A stretch of DNA of 64,000 nt from Alisma plantago-aquatica. Lineage: Eukaryota; Streptophyta; Magnoliopsida; Alismatales; Alismataceae. The notes under the pieces were generated by a model, which saw only the letters and a list, made by a program, of their open reading frames with translations, had not been told where the DNA came from and searched no databases. The stretch spans positions 886,690,335 to 886,754,334 of the forward strand of contig OY856410.1 in assembly GCA_963693085.1 (NCBI GenBank). The letters are read 5' to 3'. Shown piece by piece: positions 32,429 to 44,337 of the stretch. The position numbers were made by a program, and so were the translations under genes. Each line of letters opens with the position of its first letter. Within the stretch, counting starts at the first letter, position 1.

Positions 32429-34299
32429 TACTTTTCCTCAAGTATGGCCCAACAAATTTTTTTGTTTCAGTTCAATCCATAATGAAAAATGGCAGATGCA
32501 CCCAAGTAGATGAATATGGACTAAATAAGTCCAGTCATGACTTTATACATGTGATCCATTTCTCTTCTATTCTCTCACACATTCCATATATAATAAAAAA
32601 GAACTAAACACATCGAATTTCGATATAGATCAATAAAACTTATACAAGTGATATAGTATCCACAAGGCTCCGGGTAGACCGGTTCATCTTTGGAGTTTGT
32701 TACAGCAGTTAGGGATGTTGTTTCACTTCCATGCATTCATCCTTATATGAAAATTCACTCCACATGACCCCCATGGCTATGTATAAGGGTAAGATGAAAT
32801 AGGTTTGACATTTCCTATCCCAATAGGTATGCAATTAGAATAAGGTGGTTGAAGAAAGAAATTGGAGTGTTATTACATAGGAGAACTTTTATTTTCTTTA
32901 TTTAGATGTTATTACACGGGAACATATTTTTTCTTTTTGTATTTTTCTTTTAGTTAAACCTTAGAGCATCTAGGTCATATGGTGGTAGGAGTGAAGTGGA
33001 TGGGAGGAAGTGTTGGTCACCCCAACCTTTTGGGGGTGGCCAAGGCTGACTATGTTTGTGCCTTTTAGCATCTTTTTGTGAGGCAAAGGGATACAAAATT
33101 ATGAAAGAGGGTGGACTAAGAGAAGGGTCACATGATGTGGATCTTCACATAAGGGCTCCTTCATGCACACATGAAATTAATAGAACCATGATGAATGAAA
33201 CATTGGCACAAGACTTAAATAACACTAAATATCAATGGTCGTCTCAATTGCAATTCAAGTAATCATTCCAACATTTCACAAAAGAAATGGAAAACATGTA
33301 TATATCAAAATTTTGAAATCATTTGTTTACAATCAACTGCTAAAGAGAGTTCAATTATCAGTGATCATCCAATTCAAGATCCTCAATCAAACAAGATAAA
33401 GATTAAGCTAGAACAAGCTTTTTAGAACAACATGTTTCAAGTTTGGGCAAAGTTGGCAAAATGTTGACATGTGCCCTTATTCTCAATAATATCGTAACTA
33501 TAAAGAAAGAAACAACATGAAAGAAAAGTTCTAACTAAGCAAACACAAGAGACTATCAAAAACTACATGCAATTCAAAGTGGATGGCTGGCATGACAAAA
33601 AGTTCAAAATTTTTGAAAAATTATGAGAAAAAGTGCAATCAAGTAAGAAAAATGACATGAAAATGTGTAAGATGTAACAAGAAATTGTAGTTAGACAAGT
33701 ATGATGGTTAGTCAAACTATTTGACCATCTCAAACTTAGTACAAAGGAACAAAATGACAAGGGCTTACCACCCTACCACCCCAAGCTTTAGAATCATGTT
33801 GTCCCCAAGCTTGTAGAACCTTCTTGTCCTCAAAGTTATGAAGCTAAGTTTGGAAAAATCATTAAATAGAATGACCTTTCATCTTTCTTCTTCACGCAGT
33901 TGGAATTAGGAAAACTTGCCAAAGTAGCAGAATCATTTTGGTGACAGAACAACCATTTACCGTAGCAAATTTTGCTTATTTCTGAGATTTTGGGGACTTT
34001 TCTTCATCACAATTTGGTATTCATTTGTGCAACTTGTAGACAACCTCATTGCATATTCTCATGCCCTACAACTGAATCACAAATAAGAAAACTATCAAGT
34101 ATGGTGTTTGTGTATGTGTTTCTTGGAAATTAAAAAAAAATAAACCTATAACCAAAATGGTATTTGAGTGGCAAGATCTCCAACCAAGGTGGGTTGCCTC
34201 CCAAAAGCACTAAATTCAGTGCCTTTAGTTGAGGCATATATTCTTGTTATTCATCCATTAGTGAAACTTAGAGTCACATTCTTGAACTACGAGGCCTTC
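32429..34299 (-). other. Non-coding 3' region of the minus-strand gypsy remnant
   Basis: No pol domain remains. On the minus strand the sequence has features typical of the untranslated stretch after integrase in Athila-like elements. These are a TTAGTGCTTTTGGGAGGC motif (about 34195-34217) and repeated AAGCTTGGGG words (about 33780 and 33810) like the polypurine tracts of this group. Short open frames are not recognisable. Confidence 0.5.
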
Positions 34300-35171
34300 T
34301 CATTGGCATTCAATAATTTTTATTCCTTCCAAGGGTCATGAGGGCACTCATAGCTTTCTTTTCTAATTATTTCTTTCTTCTTCTCCTCTTGGGGTGATTA
34401 TGTCTTGAAGACATTGAGGGTCAACACTAAGTTCATGAAGGTGATTGTCATTGTGTTGATACACACAAGGATGTCGATATTGGCTATATCTAAGAAGGGT
34501 CGTTCCAAGATCATTCAGAATATTCTTGTCCTCTAAATCCATATCTAGAACACTGAAGTCCAATGAGAACATCACTGGCATCTCTACAAGCATAATAAGA
34601 ACACCATCAACCTTGCCCCTTGGTACTTTTATAGATCGATTGGCTAATTATAGTATACAATTTTCCAAATTTAGTTTATCCAATCCCAACACAAGATAAC
34701 GGCTATAGGGAATGAGGTTCACATTAGAACCCAAATAAATCAAAGAATTTTCAATATGGTGACGACCAATGTGGCAAGGAATACAAGGGGTATGGGGTTA
34801 TTTTTCTTGAGGGGAAGTTCATGTTGCAAGATAAAGCTTAGTTTCTCAGTAAGCTTCACTTTCTTTGACATTATTCCTGTAGTCTTCCTTTTAAAATTGC
34901 AAGCATCCTTTAAGAGTCTTGTAGAAGTTGGACTTTCCTTAATGACATCAAACAATGGGATGTTGACCTTCACTTGCCTAAAGATATCATGAATGTCTTC
35001 ATTGTGCTTCTGCCTCCTTTTAAGGGAGATCTCTTCCAAAGCATCCAAGAACATGAGTTCACCTCCCTTTCCTTCACTTGAATCACTAATAGGATCTTGG
35101 ACTATTACAAAAGGAACCCTTGATGTTGTGGGTGGAACTTTTTGTAACACAAACAAAATGGATGAAACACA
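34300..35171 (-). pseudogene. Athila-like gag-protease remnant
   Basis: On the minus strand, 35156-34740 reads as the gag-protease linker of Athila-like polyproteins: VKVNIPLFDVIKESP, LLKDACNFKRK, and KVKLTEKLSFILQHELPLK. It continues as a protease domain with the active-site region decayed (LGSNVNLIPYSRYLVLGL), then LANRSIKVPRGKVDGVL and FSLDFSVLDMDLEDK. RT, RNase H and integrase, which should follow, are absent, and the sequence passes straight into the 3' untranslated type. So the copy is a deletion derivative. The forward solo LTR at 35177 interrupts its upstream part. It is related to, but clearly different from, the forward Athila-like element at 35581. Confidence 0.75.
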
Positions 35172-35176
35172 TTTAA

Positions 35177-35580
35177 TGTAACATCCCTGACCTGGGTTAT
35201 GCTTAAACCTAGATTTTTTGCTTAATGAAGTTGATTATATGCTCTCTCTTATCTCTCTAAAAGTAATTAAGGCTCAAGAGGAACTTATATTTCAATTTTA
35301 GTCCTTTTTGAATAAGGTTGAAACAATGTTTTGTTAGTTTTGGACTAAAGTGCAAATTACCCAAGTTGAGGGGTTAACTTGAAAATTTTACATGATACAA
35401 TGTTCCTCATGTGTTTAAGCATCATGGGAATGAGTATGATGCGGTAGTATGGCTTCTACAAGCCTGAATAACAAGAAAGAGCATGTTGAGCAATGTTTGT
35501 GCATTAAAAGCCTAGTTTTGGTGTAATGGGCAATTTACCCAAAATCTAGGGTTCAATATGCAAAATACCACTTAAATATG
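35177..35580 (+). mobile_element. Tekay-like solo LTR 2, first part
   Basis: It starts TGTAACATCCCTGACC, like the solo LTR at 1949, and follows the same order of blocks. It stops at 35580, where a gypsy element begins. Bases 35576-35580 (ATATG) are repeated at 46144-46148 and form that element's target duplication. The left flank TTTAA (35172-35176) compares with TTTAC after the distal end at 59961. Confidence 0.85.
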
Positions 35581-35794
35581 TGATAACACCAATTTTTGTG
35601 ATATTTAGACTGTTTTTCTGTTATCAAAACTGCCATTTTTAGCTATTTTCCTCTCTTTTGTTTGCACTTTCGCAATAATTGGCCAAGTAATGCTCTTAAT
35701 CCTATATTTCCATCTTTTGCAGAGTTTCTCCTCGTTTTGGTGCAATAAGGCCGTCCCGGCCCACAAAATAAATCCAAATCTGCAGCGACCTTCC

Positions 35795-36560
35795 TGACGC
35801 CCGATACACGCCCCGCCCGGTAGGGTGGAACGACACCACGACGCTCGAGAGGGGTGCCGCGCAAGGAGGAACTGACGGACGACATGCCTCTTACCCGACA
35901 GGGAGCCATAGTCGCCACGACAACCCAAGTATGTCGGGCGACACAACCACCCATCGGTAGGCACAGTTGCCCGTCACGTGACCAATGACCGACATTCCTG
36001 CGCCGAGCGATACGGGTATCGACCGTCCACCGACCCGCGAATGAGGAGGACACGTGGCGCTTCGAGCACCATAACTTTCCCCAACCGCTGCCTATAAATA
36101 GCAGCTACAGGGAGTCGAAAAGACAGCTTGGTCAGTTCGGACAGTTGGGAACTTGAGCTATCTTCGAGGAGAATCGCGAGAGCATACATATCGTGCCCCA
36201 GTGCTCGTACCGGACGACACTAGGTGAGCTCTTCCCCATCCCGAGAGGGAGGGGACTGGTTCACCTAGGACTGTACCGGGCGACACTGAGGGCCGATATC
36301 GGCCGGTGTAGATACGCGACACGAGTGCCCGACATCTACGCCCGACAGTAGAATGCGTATCTCCATGCCCGACACGATATCGAACCCGATACGCTTCGCT
36401 CGTCATGCGTTCCGCCCGAGAGGGCCCATCGCCAGACATGAGCGTATCGGCCAAGATTCTTGAGCGATACAGTTGCCCGTCAGGCGTGCCGCTCAAAAGG
36501 GTGTGCCGCCTGACACGGTTGTATCGGGCTAAGCCCCTGACCGATACTGGGCTGGAGAGC
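35795..36560 (+). repeat. GGGCGACA/CCGATA motif cluster in the Athila 5' LTR
   Basis: Words such as CCCGATAC, GGGCGACAC, GAGCGATACG, GGCCGATATCGGCC and CCCGACACGATATCG occur on both strands on either side of the TATA box. More than a dozen copies fall in about 750 bases. The same set is in the 3' LTR at about 44560-45320. Confidence 0.8.
36093..36100 (+). promoter_or_regulatory. TATA box of the Athila 5' LTR
   Basis: TATAAATA, 512 bases into the LTR, is preceded by a CCAACCGCTGCC stretch. The same box is at 44851 in the 3' LTR. Confidence 0.75.
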
Positions 36561-37393
36561 CGCAGTAGTCTGTCATCCTTCTACATTAAGAAGGCGACAC
36601 CTATCTTTACTTTCTGTCATTTAATTCCTTACTTATGCATTGTAATTAAGACCATTTATTTGTCTATGGAAATAGAAGATGCTTAATTACTTGCTGCTTT
36701 GTGCTCGGTACAATCTGTTGGATGACTGCTATGTTTGATATCCGAACTCTAGCTTGCATGCTTGGATCGCGTTTCGCTTAGCTACCGAATCGTGTTTTTC
36801 CCGTCGCAACAACTTCGAGAGTTGTGTTGTGGCTCTAGTGTTTGGTCCGATTCTGGAGTATGAGAGTGCCTAGAACGGAGTTGTTTCAGTAACATTCCAC
36901 TCTAACTTTGAGCCCAGCAACCTCGAGAGGGGTGCCGAGGCTTGGTTAGAGGTATCCGCTCTGAGAGGAGGGGTGCATGATGTTACTGGTACCGCTTGTT
37001 ATGCTGTAGTCTTTTCCTTCGTATCTTGCCCTAGCTCTAGTATTATTTTTCTATTTCTGTTGCATGAAAACCCCTAAAAACTGCTAAATGACTAAAACCT
37101 TAAATCTCTCTTGTAGCTCTAGTTGGAGATAGTTTTCTTTATTTTATTTGTGACATCTTGCTGTTTCCCTTCCGGGGAATTTATCATCTCTTTATACCTG
37201 CCGGAGTGTAGCGTGTCGATTCTGGGTTCTCAACACTACCCCCCTTGTCCCTGTGTTCGACCCCGTATATCTACTTCGACCCTATAAACAAAGTTGCGGG
37301 GGCCTAGAAGGAATCAGGTTTATAAATGTAAAAGCTCGAATACCTCAAATCCGCCTCCACTTTTGGACACGAGATTTAGGCCGGTCAACTTTT

Positions 37394-37411
37394 TGGCGCC
37401 GTTGCCGGGGA
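37394..37411 (+). other. Primer binding site (tRNA-Asp type)
   Basis: TGGCGCCGTTGCCGGGGA complements the 3' end of plant tRNA-Asp. It lies six bases after the 5' LTR. This primer is characteristic of Athila-like elements. Confidence 0.9.
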
Positions 37412-37616
37412 CAAGGCAAAATGGCACTGTTGATGAATATGAATCCATTAACTACACTCTTGTGCCTCAAGCTTAGCAATGAGCTTGACAACACTCTTTT
37501 TCTTCTTTACTATTATTCTCTGTTTGAAATTAATAGATTTATCTTCTAAACTTGATTTCTCGTGCCATGTCAGGAACTCTAAAGAGCGGTGACCTATTCC
37601 TTCGAGATCTGACGCC

Positions 37617-40600
37617 ATGTCTCATTGTGAGCAATCTCCGTTTGAAGGTGAACGTCAAGGCCGAGATGAGATTTCACACCAGTCCATCCTGGTTGGCCAG
37701 TTGCATGTTTTCATAAAAAGGCAAGACTCTATCATCAACTGGTTGGTGCAGGGTGCACTTCCCAGCCCTGGAGCTCAGAATTCCATGCAACACCAGATGG
37801 CAAGTCTGCGGATGCGCCAATGGGAAGTCGATCAATGATTGGCCCAGATGGCAGCTCTGATAAAGAACCCTGTGGGAAAGACACTCTCATATCCGGAAAC
37901 TGCCAGAATGGCGGTACTGAGGTCTGGGAAGATGGTGGAGCGCACAGCTGATGCCGAACCAGAACCTGTACTGAGGTCGGAGAGTATCATTTCAGCAGAG
38001 GGTGAAAGTGGACAAGCAGAAGCTCAAGAGCCTGCGCAGAAGCCTTCCGATGAGCTACCTGGTGGGAGGAATCCTTATGCTCCAAGGCTGCCGTTTCCGC
38101 ATAAGCTGATCAAGGCAAATCTGAAGAAGCGTCATGAGAAGTTCATGGACTCGATCAGGAAACTGCATCTTGAAGTCCCCTTCCTTGACACATTGGAAGA
38201 GATGCCTACATATGCCAAGTTCCTCAAGGACCTTATCACAAAGAGGAGAAGGGGAGGAAGGATAGAGACAGTGTATCTAGCTTCTGCCTCCTCCGCCTTC
38301 TTGAAGCCCGACACACCAAATAAGAGAAGGGATCCCGGAGCTTTCACAATCCCGTTCGCCATCGGAGACAACGTCAAGCGTAGGGGTCTAGCTGACTTGG
38401 GGGCAAGCATAAGCCTCATGCCCCTAAGTTTCGCACAAAGGGTGGGTTTGACCGACATGGTTTGAACCAGCATGCAGATTGAACTGGCGGACCACACCTT
38501 TAAGAGACCCGTCGACATTGTCGAAGATGTGCCGATCAGGGTTGGGGACTTCTTCATTCCTTACGATATAGTCGTCATCGACACAGATGAAGACCCCCAT
38601 TGCCCGATCATCTTTGGTCGCCCCTTCTTGGCGATAGGGAGGGCGCTGATTGATGTTTCCGAGGGGATGATCACCTTAAGGGTCGGAAACGACCATATCG
38701 ACTTCAAGCTGAAAGAGATCATGAAGAGCCCGTCCCTATCTGAATCAACATGTTTTGCAGATAGCTACAATAAATTCTGTGAGGAAGTAGAGGAAGATAT
38801 CCAGATAGTAGACCCCCTCTTGAGGGCTATAAACTGTCAAGATCCCGACCTCGAAGATCCTGAGGTCGCGAAACACCTCAACCTTCTCAACCTTTCTGAC
38901 AAAGATTTGCAAGAAGAGGATACAGTGGTGGAGTCTGTGAAGTATGCCTCTCTTGAGGAGGAGCCTCAGGAGAAGACACCCAGACCAAAGCCAGAGTTAA
39001 AAGCATTGCCCGAAGGCCTGAAGTACGAGTTCTTAGATGAAGAGCACAGAAACCCCGTCATCGTAAACGCCGATCTTTCAAGCAACCAGCTGGATCGACT
39101 CCTTGAGGAGTTAAGGCTCCACAGGAGGGCTATAGGATATTCAGTAGATGATATCAAAGGCCTTAGCTCCACCCTGTGCATGCATCACATCAACTTGGAT
39201 GAATCTGCCAAGCCTCTGGCTCAACCCCAGAGGAAGCTAAACCAGATGCTCAAGGAGGTCGTCAAGAAAGAGGTAATAAAGCTTAGGGATGCGGGGATCA
39301 TTTACCCAATCAGCGATAGAAATTGGGTAAGTCCAATCCATGTAGTGCCCAAAAAGGGCGGAATGACGGTGGTTAAGGGTGAGAAGGGCGATGAGGTGGT
39401 GGTAAGGACCGTCACCGGCTGGCGGATGTGCATAGATTACCGAAAGATAAATCAGGCTACAAAGAAGGATCATTTTCCGCTACCTTTTATTGACCAAGTT
39501 CTCGAAAGGTTAGCGCATCATGATTTCTTTTGTTTTCTTGATGGCTTTTCAGGTTTTTACCAGGTACCCATCTTGCCCGACGATCAAGAGAAAACAACAT
39601 TCACCTTCCTTTACGGCACTTATGCCTTCCGAAGGATGCCCTTCGGACTCTGCAACGCCCCCACCACCTTTCAACGATGCATGATATCGATGTTCTCAGA
39701 TTTTCTAGAAGACATCGTAGAAGTTTTCATGGACGACTTTTCCGTCTATGGGAAGGACTTCGATAGCTGTCTGAAGAATCTGTCATTGGTCCTTCAAAGG
39801 TGCGAGGAGAACAACCTAGTTCTAAATTGGGAGAGGTGCCATTTTATGGTGCGGGAGGGCATCGTTCTCGGGCATAAGATCTCGAAGTGTGGGATCGAGA
39901 TGGACGCAAGCAAGGTTGAAGCAATATCCAAGCTTCCTCCACCGAGATCCGTGACGGGGGTGCGAAGCTTCCTCGGGCACGCGGGATATTACCGAAGATT
40001 CATCAAGGACTTCTCAAAGATTTCCAAACCGCTGTCCAATCTTCTGGTAAAGGACGCTGAATTTGTTTTCTCTAACGATTGTCTAAGTGCTTTTCAGGCC
40101 CTGAAAAACGCTTTGATATCACCACCTATCCTTCAAGCACCGGAATGGGGTTTGCCTTTTGAGCTGATGTGTGACGCTAGGGACTACGCGGTTGGAGCAG
40201 TCCTGGGGCAAAAGAAAGACAAAAAGCACCATGTGATTTGCTACGCCAGTCGCACGTTAGACGAGGCTCAAGTAAACTACACAACAACTGAGAAGGAGAT
40301 GCTCACGATCGTCTTCGCATTTGATAGATTCAAGTCGTATCTCGTTGGAGCTAAGGTCAAGGTATACATAGATCACGGGGCTATAAAATACTTAATGCAA
40401 AAGAAAGACGCAAAGCCCAGACTGTTGAGGTGGGCCTTGCTGCTCCAAGAATTCGACCATGAAATTATCGAAAAGAAGGGCGCAGAGAATGTGGTCGCAG
40501 ACCACCTATCGAGGATCGTGGCTGAGAGAAAGAGAGGGCCTCAAATCAATGACGACTATACCGACGAGGCTCTTATGTTGGCAGAAGCTCAAGAGGAAAG

Positions 40601-41909
40601 TTTACCCTAGTTTGCAGACATCTGCAATTATCTTGCCTGCGGAGAACTGCCTCCTGACATCACGTACAATCAGAAAATAAAGCTATTTGCAGATGTCAAA
40701 AACTACTACTGGGATGATCCTCTCCTATTTAGAAGATGTGCTGACAACTTATATAGGCGGTGCATCCCAGAGGAAGAAACCGCAGACATCCTGAAAGAAT
40801 GCCATGCCTCCCCCTACGGTGGACACTTGGGTAGCGAGAGAACAACTGCAAAAGTGTTACAGTCAGGTTTCTACTGGCCCACCTTGTTTAAAGACGCTGC
40901 ACAATTTGTGAATGTTTGCAAATAGTGCCAGTTTATAGGAAACATAGGGAGGAGGAATGAAATGCCAATGGCAAGTTGGATCGAAGTAGAAATATTTGAC
41001 GTGTGGGGGATCGACTACATGGGACCGTTTCCCCCATATCGGGGGTATCAATACATACTAGTGGCAGTAGATTATGTATCGAAGTGGGTGGAAGCGGTAG
41101 CCACCCAAACCTGTGATGCCAAGTCAGTTATCAAGCTCTTCGAGAAGACCATCTTTCCTCGTTTCGGTGTACCACGCACTGTGATAAGCGACGGAGGGTC
41201 ACACTTTGGAGAAAGACAGTTTGAAGCACTTCTACGCAAGTACGGAGTGAGGCACAAGATCTCTACACCCTACCACCCACAGACGTCAGGGCAGGTAGAG
41301 GTTTCCAACAGGCAAATTAAGCAAATCTTGGAGAAAACTGTCAACCGAACGAGGAAAGATTGGTCCATGAAGCTTGACAACGCACTTTGGGCCTACCGTA
41401 TTGCTTACAAAACACCCATTGGAACCACCCCCTACTGTCTCATCTACAGAAAATCCTGCCACCTACCTTTGGAGTTGGAACACAAGGCCCTTTGGGCAAT
41501 CAAGTTCCTAAATATGGACCTCAACAAAGCAGGAGAAAAAAGGTTTTTGCAGCTTCAAGAGCTCGAAGAGCTGAGAATGAATGCCTACGAAAACGCAAAA
41601 ATCTACAAACAGAGGACAAAATTGTGGCACGATGCCCACCTTAGGAGAAAAGATGTAAGCGAAGGGGATAAGGTCCTGATATTCAAATCCTCTATTCGTC
41701 TTTTCCCTGGGAAGTTACAAACGAGGTGGTCTGGACCGTTCATAGTGTCGAAAATATACCCATCAGGAATGATGGAGCTCTATGATAAAGACGATCTGAC
41801 CAAGGTCTTTCAAGTAAACGGGCACAGGGTAAAAAGGTTCTATGAAGATGAAGCATTTGTCAGGAGAGCAGAGATCAGTCTGCAAGATATAGGTACAGTC
41901 AAGAGCTGA
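37617..41909 (+). pseudogene. pol: Athila-like gag-pol polyprotein with four nonsense codons
   Basis: One reading frame runs 4.29 kb with stops at 37836, 38463, 40608 and 40923 and no frameshift. The gag part (37617 to about 38300) is short and lacks the usual retrotransposon-gag domain, so much of gag is deleted. Protease: LADLGASISLMP near 38390. [37 protein letters not shown], and FMDD near 39730. RNase [18 protein letters not shown] near 40155, with [11 protein letters not shown]. Integrase: HHCC-type zinc region at 40795-40930, with its last C-x2-C split by the 40923 stop. Catalytic Asp 41013-41015, Asp 41190-41192 and Glu 41298-41300 are spaced 35 residues in the DD35E manner. All catalytic motifs survive; the stops alone disable it. 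Confidence 0.92.
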
Positions 41910-44326
41910 ACAAGATGATCCTACACCGTTCGAGCTGGCGACACAAACTTCAGCGCTCCTCGGGAGGCAGCCCGAGTTCTCCTTTCCTTTCATAGAATAG
42001 GTCGCATTTTTCTTATAACAAGTAAAAACAAACTTTATGAGTTGTAATAAGGCCTGAGTCAGAGCACATGCCGAGCGTGCCGACTCCTCTATTTTATGGG
42101 TCATCGCTGGATTTTACGAGCTTCAAGGAGTAACGCCTTCTGAGGTCGGGGACTTAACCCTAAACTGATGATGGTTTTCGGCCACCCGTTTTAAGCAGTG
42201 TCGGGCAGCAACTCAGCCGACGTGCAGTCACACTTATATCGGGCTGGAGTTTCTTGGGCGCTGCAAGTGCCGCGACGGTTAGCATCCCCGAGCGACAGGC
42301 GTTTCATGCATAGGGAGTAAATGCCCTTGATTTGACTGACGGGACCGTCGTCTCGGAAACAACATGTCGACGCGCGCGCCCAAATCTGCCCGATTTGCCC
42401 CCATCTGAGTTTGCTATATATAGCAATGTGGGCTCAACGTGTCGGGGTGCCTCACTTCTCTTTTCAGCCACCTATAACACATGCAGTGACCCACCTTTGC
42501 TCGCGTGTCGGCCAGCTTGCTTTCACCCTTATATCGGGCGATGGCTCCTATGAGCAAAGGTATCGCCCGACAAGCTAATCGCTCGACGCGAGTTTTCATA
42601 TCGTGCTGCTTATCGGGTTTTATGAGCCTTGGCAATTTTTGTATCGCCCGACGCAGTTAGGCACGAAGTAACGGCCGATATTGCTCACCCGATACACCAT
42701 ATTGGGCGACACGTTTTCTTTTGTACAATCCTATCGAGAAGTCGCTTTTTGGCAGCCTTATCGTCCGATATACCCCTATCGGACAGTCTGTCGTGCCGCG
42801 CGTTCCTCGTGTCACCCAATTTTGTATCGACTTGAGTTTTCTTTTGACGGACGATACCCAGAGCTTAAAATAAGTTTATCAAGTTCCTATGTAACATATA
42901 AATGGTCAATAATCTTGATAACAGGAAGAATGGCAGCCGCAGCTGAAGCAACAACTGTCAGGCAGAAACGTAGAAATCCCAAGGCAGCTAGCCGTCGATT
43001 ACCGCAGATAGAGAGCGAGAGAATTTTTCTTGATATGGTAGCTTCAGAGGAAGGTCACTTTCTTATAATAGTCTGTCTTCTGTGATGGTTTAGGACCATC
43101 TACAGAGACATCACGAGTCTTTTGCAAGTGACTTCCGAATGGAATCTGGGCATTCCGGTTCCATCTTCTTGAGGAGGGAGCAACCACAAGTGTTTTTAAG
43201 AGCTCTCAAGCTTCCATCTTGAGAGCTTTGCACTTGTTCCAACTGTTTCCAAATGAGAAAAGAAGGAGGCTGCAACAAAGAAGCATATTGTAGCTTCTCC
43301 AAGGCACAAGCGAACCCGCTAGATAACCTTCACTAGGGTGACATGAACTCACCCTGTTTTCTTCGCTACTCTGGGACATAGTGCGGAGTAAGTTTAGGGG
43401 GGGGGTACCCATGTGCCGGTGAAGGAGGTATAAAAATTCTCTTGTGCCATTTTGTTCTTCTCCTATATCATGTATTTGTACCCTTGCTCATATAAAATTT
43501 TTGAAAAATCTTGCTTATTTTGTTCCCATGCATATGTACAAAGTCTATATTAGTAAAAACATGATGCAACTTCTTGCAAAGTTAGTTTTCTTTGTGCTTA
43601 AAGAGATACAAGTTCTGTTATATCTTTCTGATAATGCTGCTTCAAATGAACAAAAGATTACATTTTTCCATGCCAAAAATTTCAAAAAAAATAATCTCGC
43701 AAACAGCTAAGAGACGAGTATGGAGAAGGAAAAAGCTACCCAAACAACAGAAATCTCTTTGTTTCCCCTTTACCCAACGAAAATCCCAAGAAGAGAGAAA
43801 AGCCTTATGAGTGTGAATAAAAGCATGAGAGTTGTGCCCAATAAAAGAAAAGAAAAAATATATATACCCACTTGTTCTCCAAAAGTACCCATCTTTAGGC
43901 ATGGTAGATCCGAGGCAGTGGTACGTAGGATGTGAAATCACTGCTCTAAAGCCAACTGGCTTGGACTGCAGGGACCACTTGCCCGCTAACGGACCCTTAC
44001 CTGGATGGAATGATGGAAAACAAAGATAAAAAAACCCAAAAAGCCTTAGCCTACCCTTTACACAACCTTCTGCCCCGAAAATAAAGCTGTTTGGTGTGTA
44101 AGCTAACTTTGGAATCATACACTAAAGTCTCGCTGAAGCTGTAAGAATTTTTTTTACTGAAATAATAAGGCAGGAAACGCAAGGTCTTTTGTTCGTAATG
44201 AGACAGCATTATCTCTAAAGGCATTACTATACTTGCTTTACCTCTTGGCCTGAAAGCTGTACCAAACAAGAAGAAGCTTCACAAAATAAAGTTTAAATAT
44301 TGATTGAGGACAATCAAAATGCTAAG
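41910..44326 (+). other. 3' untranslated region of the Athila-like element
   Basis: A long non-pol stretch between integrase and polypurine tract. 42160-42860 carries a second dense cluster of TATCGGGCGA-type words. 42929-43085 has a short basic open frame (MAAAAEATTVRQKRRNPKAA) that continues with stops to about 43330 and is not recognised. 43396-43405 is a G-run. 43440-44290 is AT-rich. Athila-like elements often carry an extra frame here, so the small frame may be a remnant of one. Confidence 0.6.
42160..42860. repeat. TATCGGGCGA-type motif cluster in the Athila 3' region
   Basis: At least a dozen copies of TATCGGGC, TATCGCCCGAC, GCCGATAT, CCCGATAC and TATCGTCCGATA occur in both orientations, outside the LTR. 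The words are the same as those in the LTR cluster. Confidence 0.8.
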
Positions 44327-44337
44327 TTTGGGGGAGT
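44327..44337 (+). other. Polypurine tract of the Athila-like element
   Basis: TTTGGGGGAGT directly precedes the 3' LTR start TGATAACACC. Confidence 0.8.

Larger units (their letters stand above)
35581..37387 (+). repeat. 5' LTR of the Athila-like element
   Basis: A 1807-bp LTR with a TATA box at 36093. GC-rich sequence with many CCCGATAC/GGGCGACA words lies at 35790-36560. The 3' half is AT-richer and ends TTTAGGCCGGTCA. Confidence 0.92.

Noticed and set aside
36158..36496. Minus-strand frames of 93-141 codons in the Athila LTRs
   Set aside because: They are duplicated in both LTRs and are due to the CG-rich motif cluster. No protein signature.
43642..44118. 158-codon minus-strand frame in the Athila 3' region
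   Set aside because: It has no recognisable motif, lies opposite the element's direction and in AT-rich untranslated DNA.
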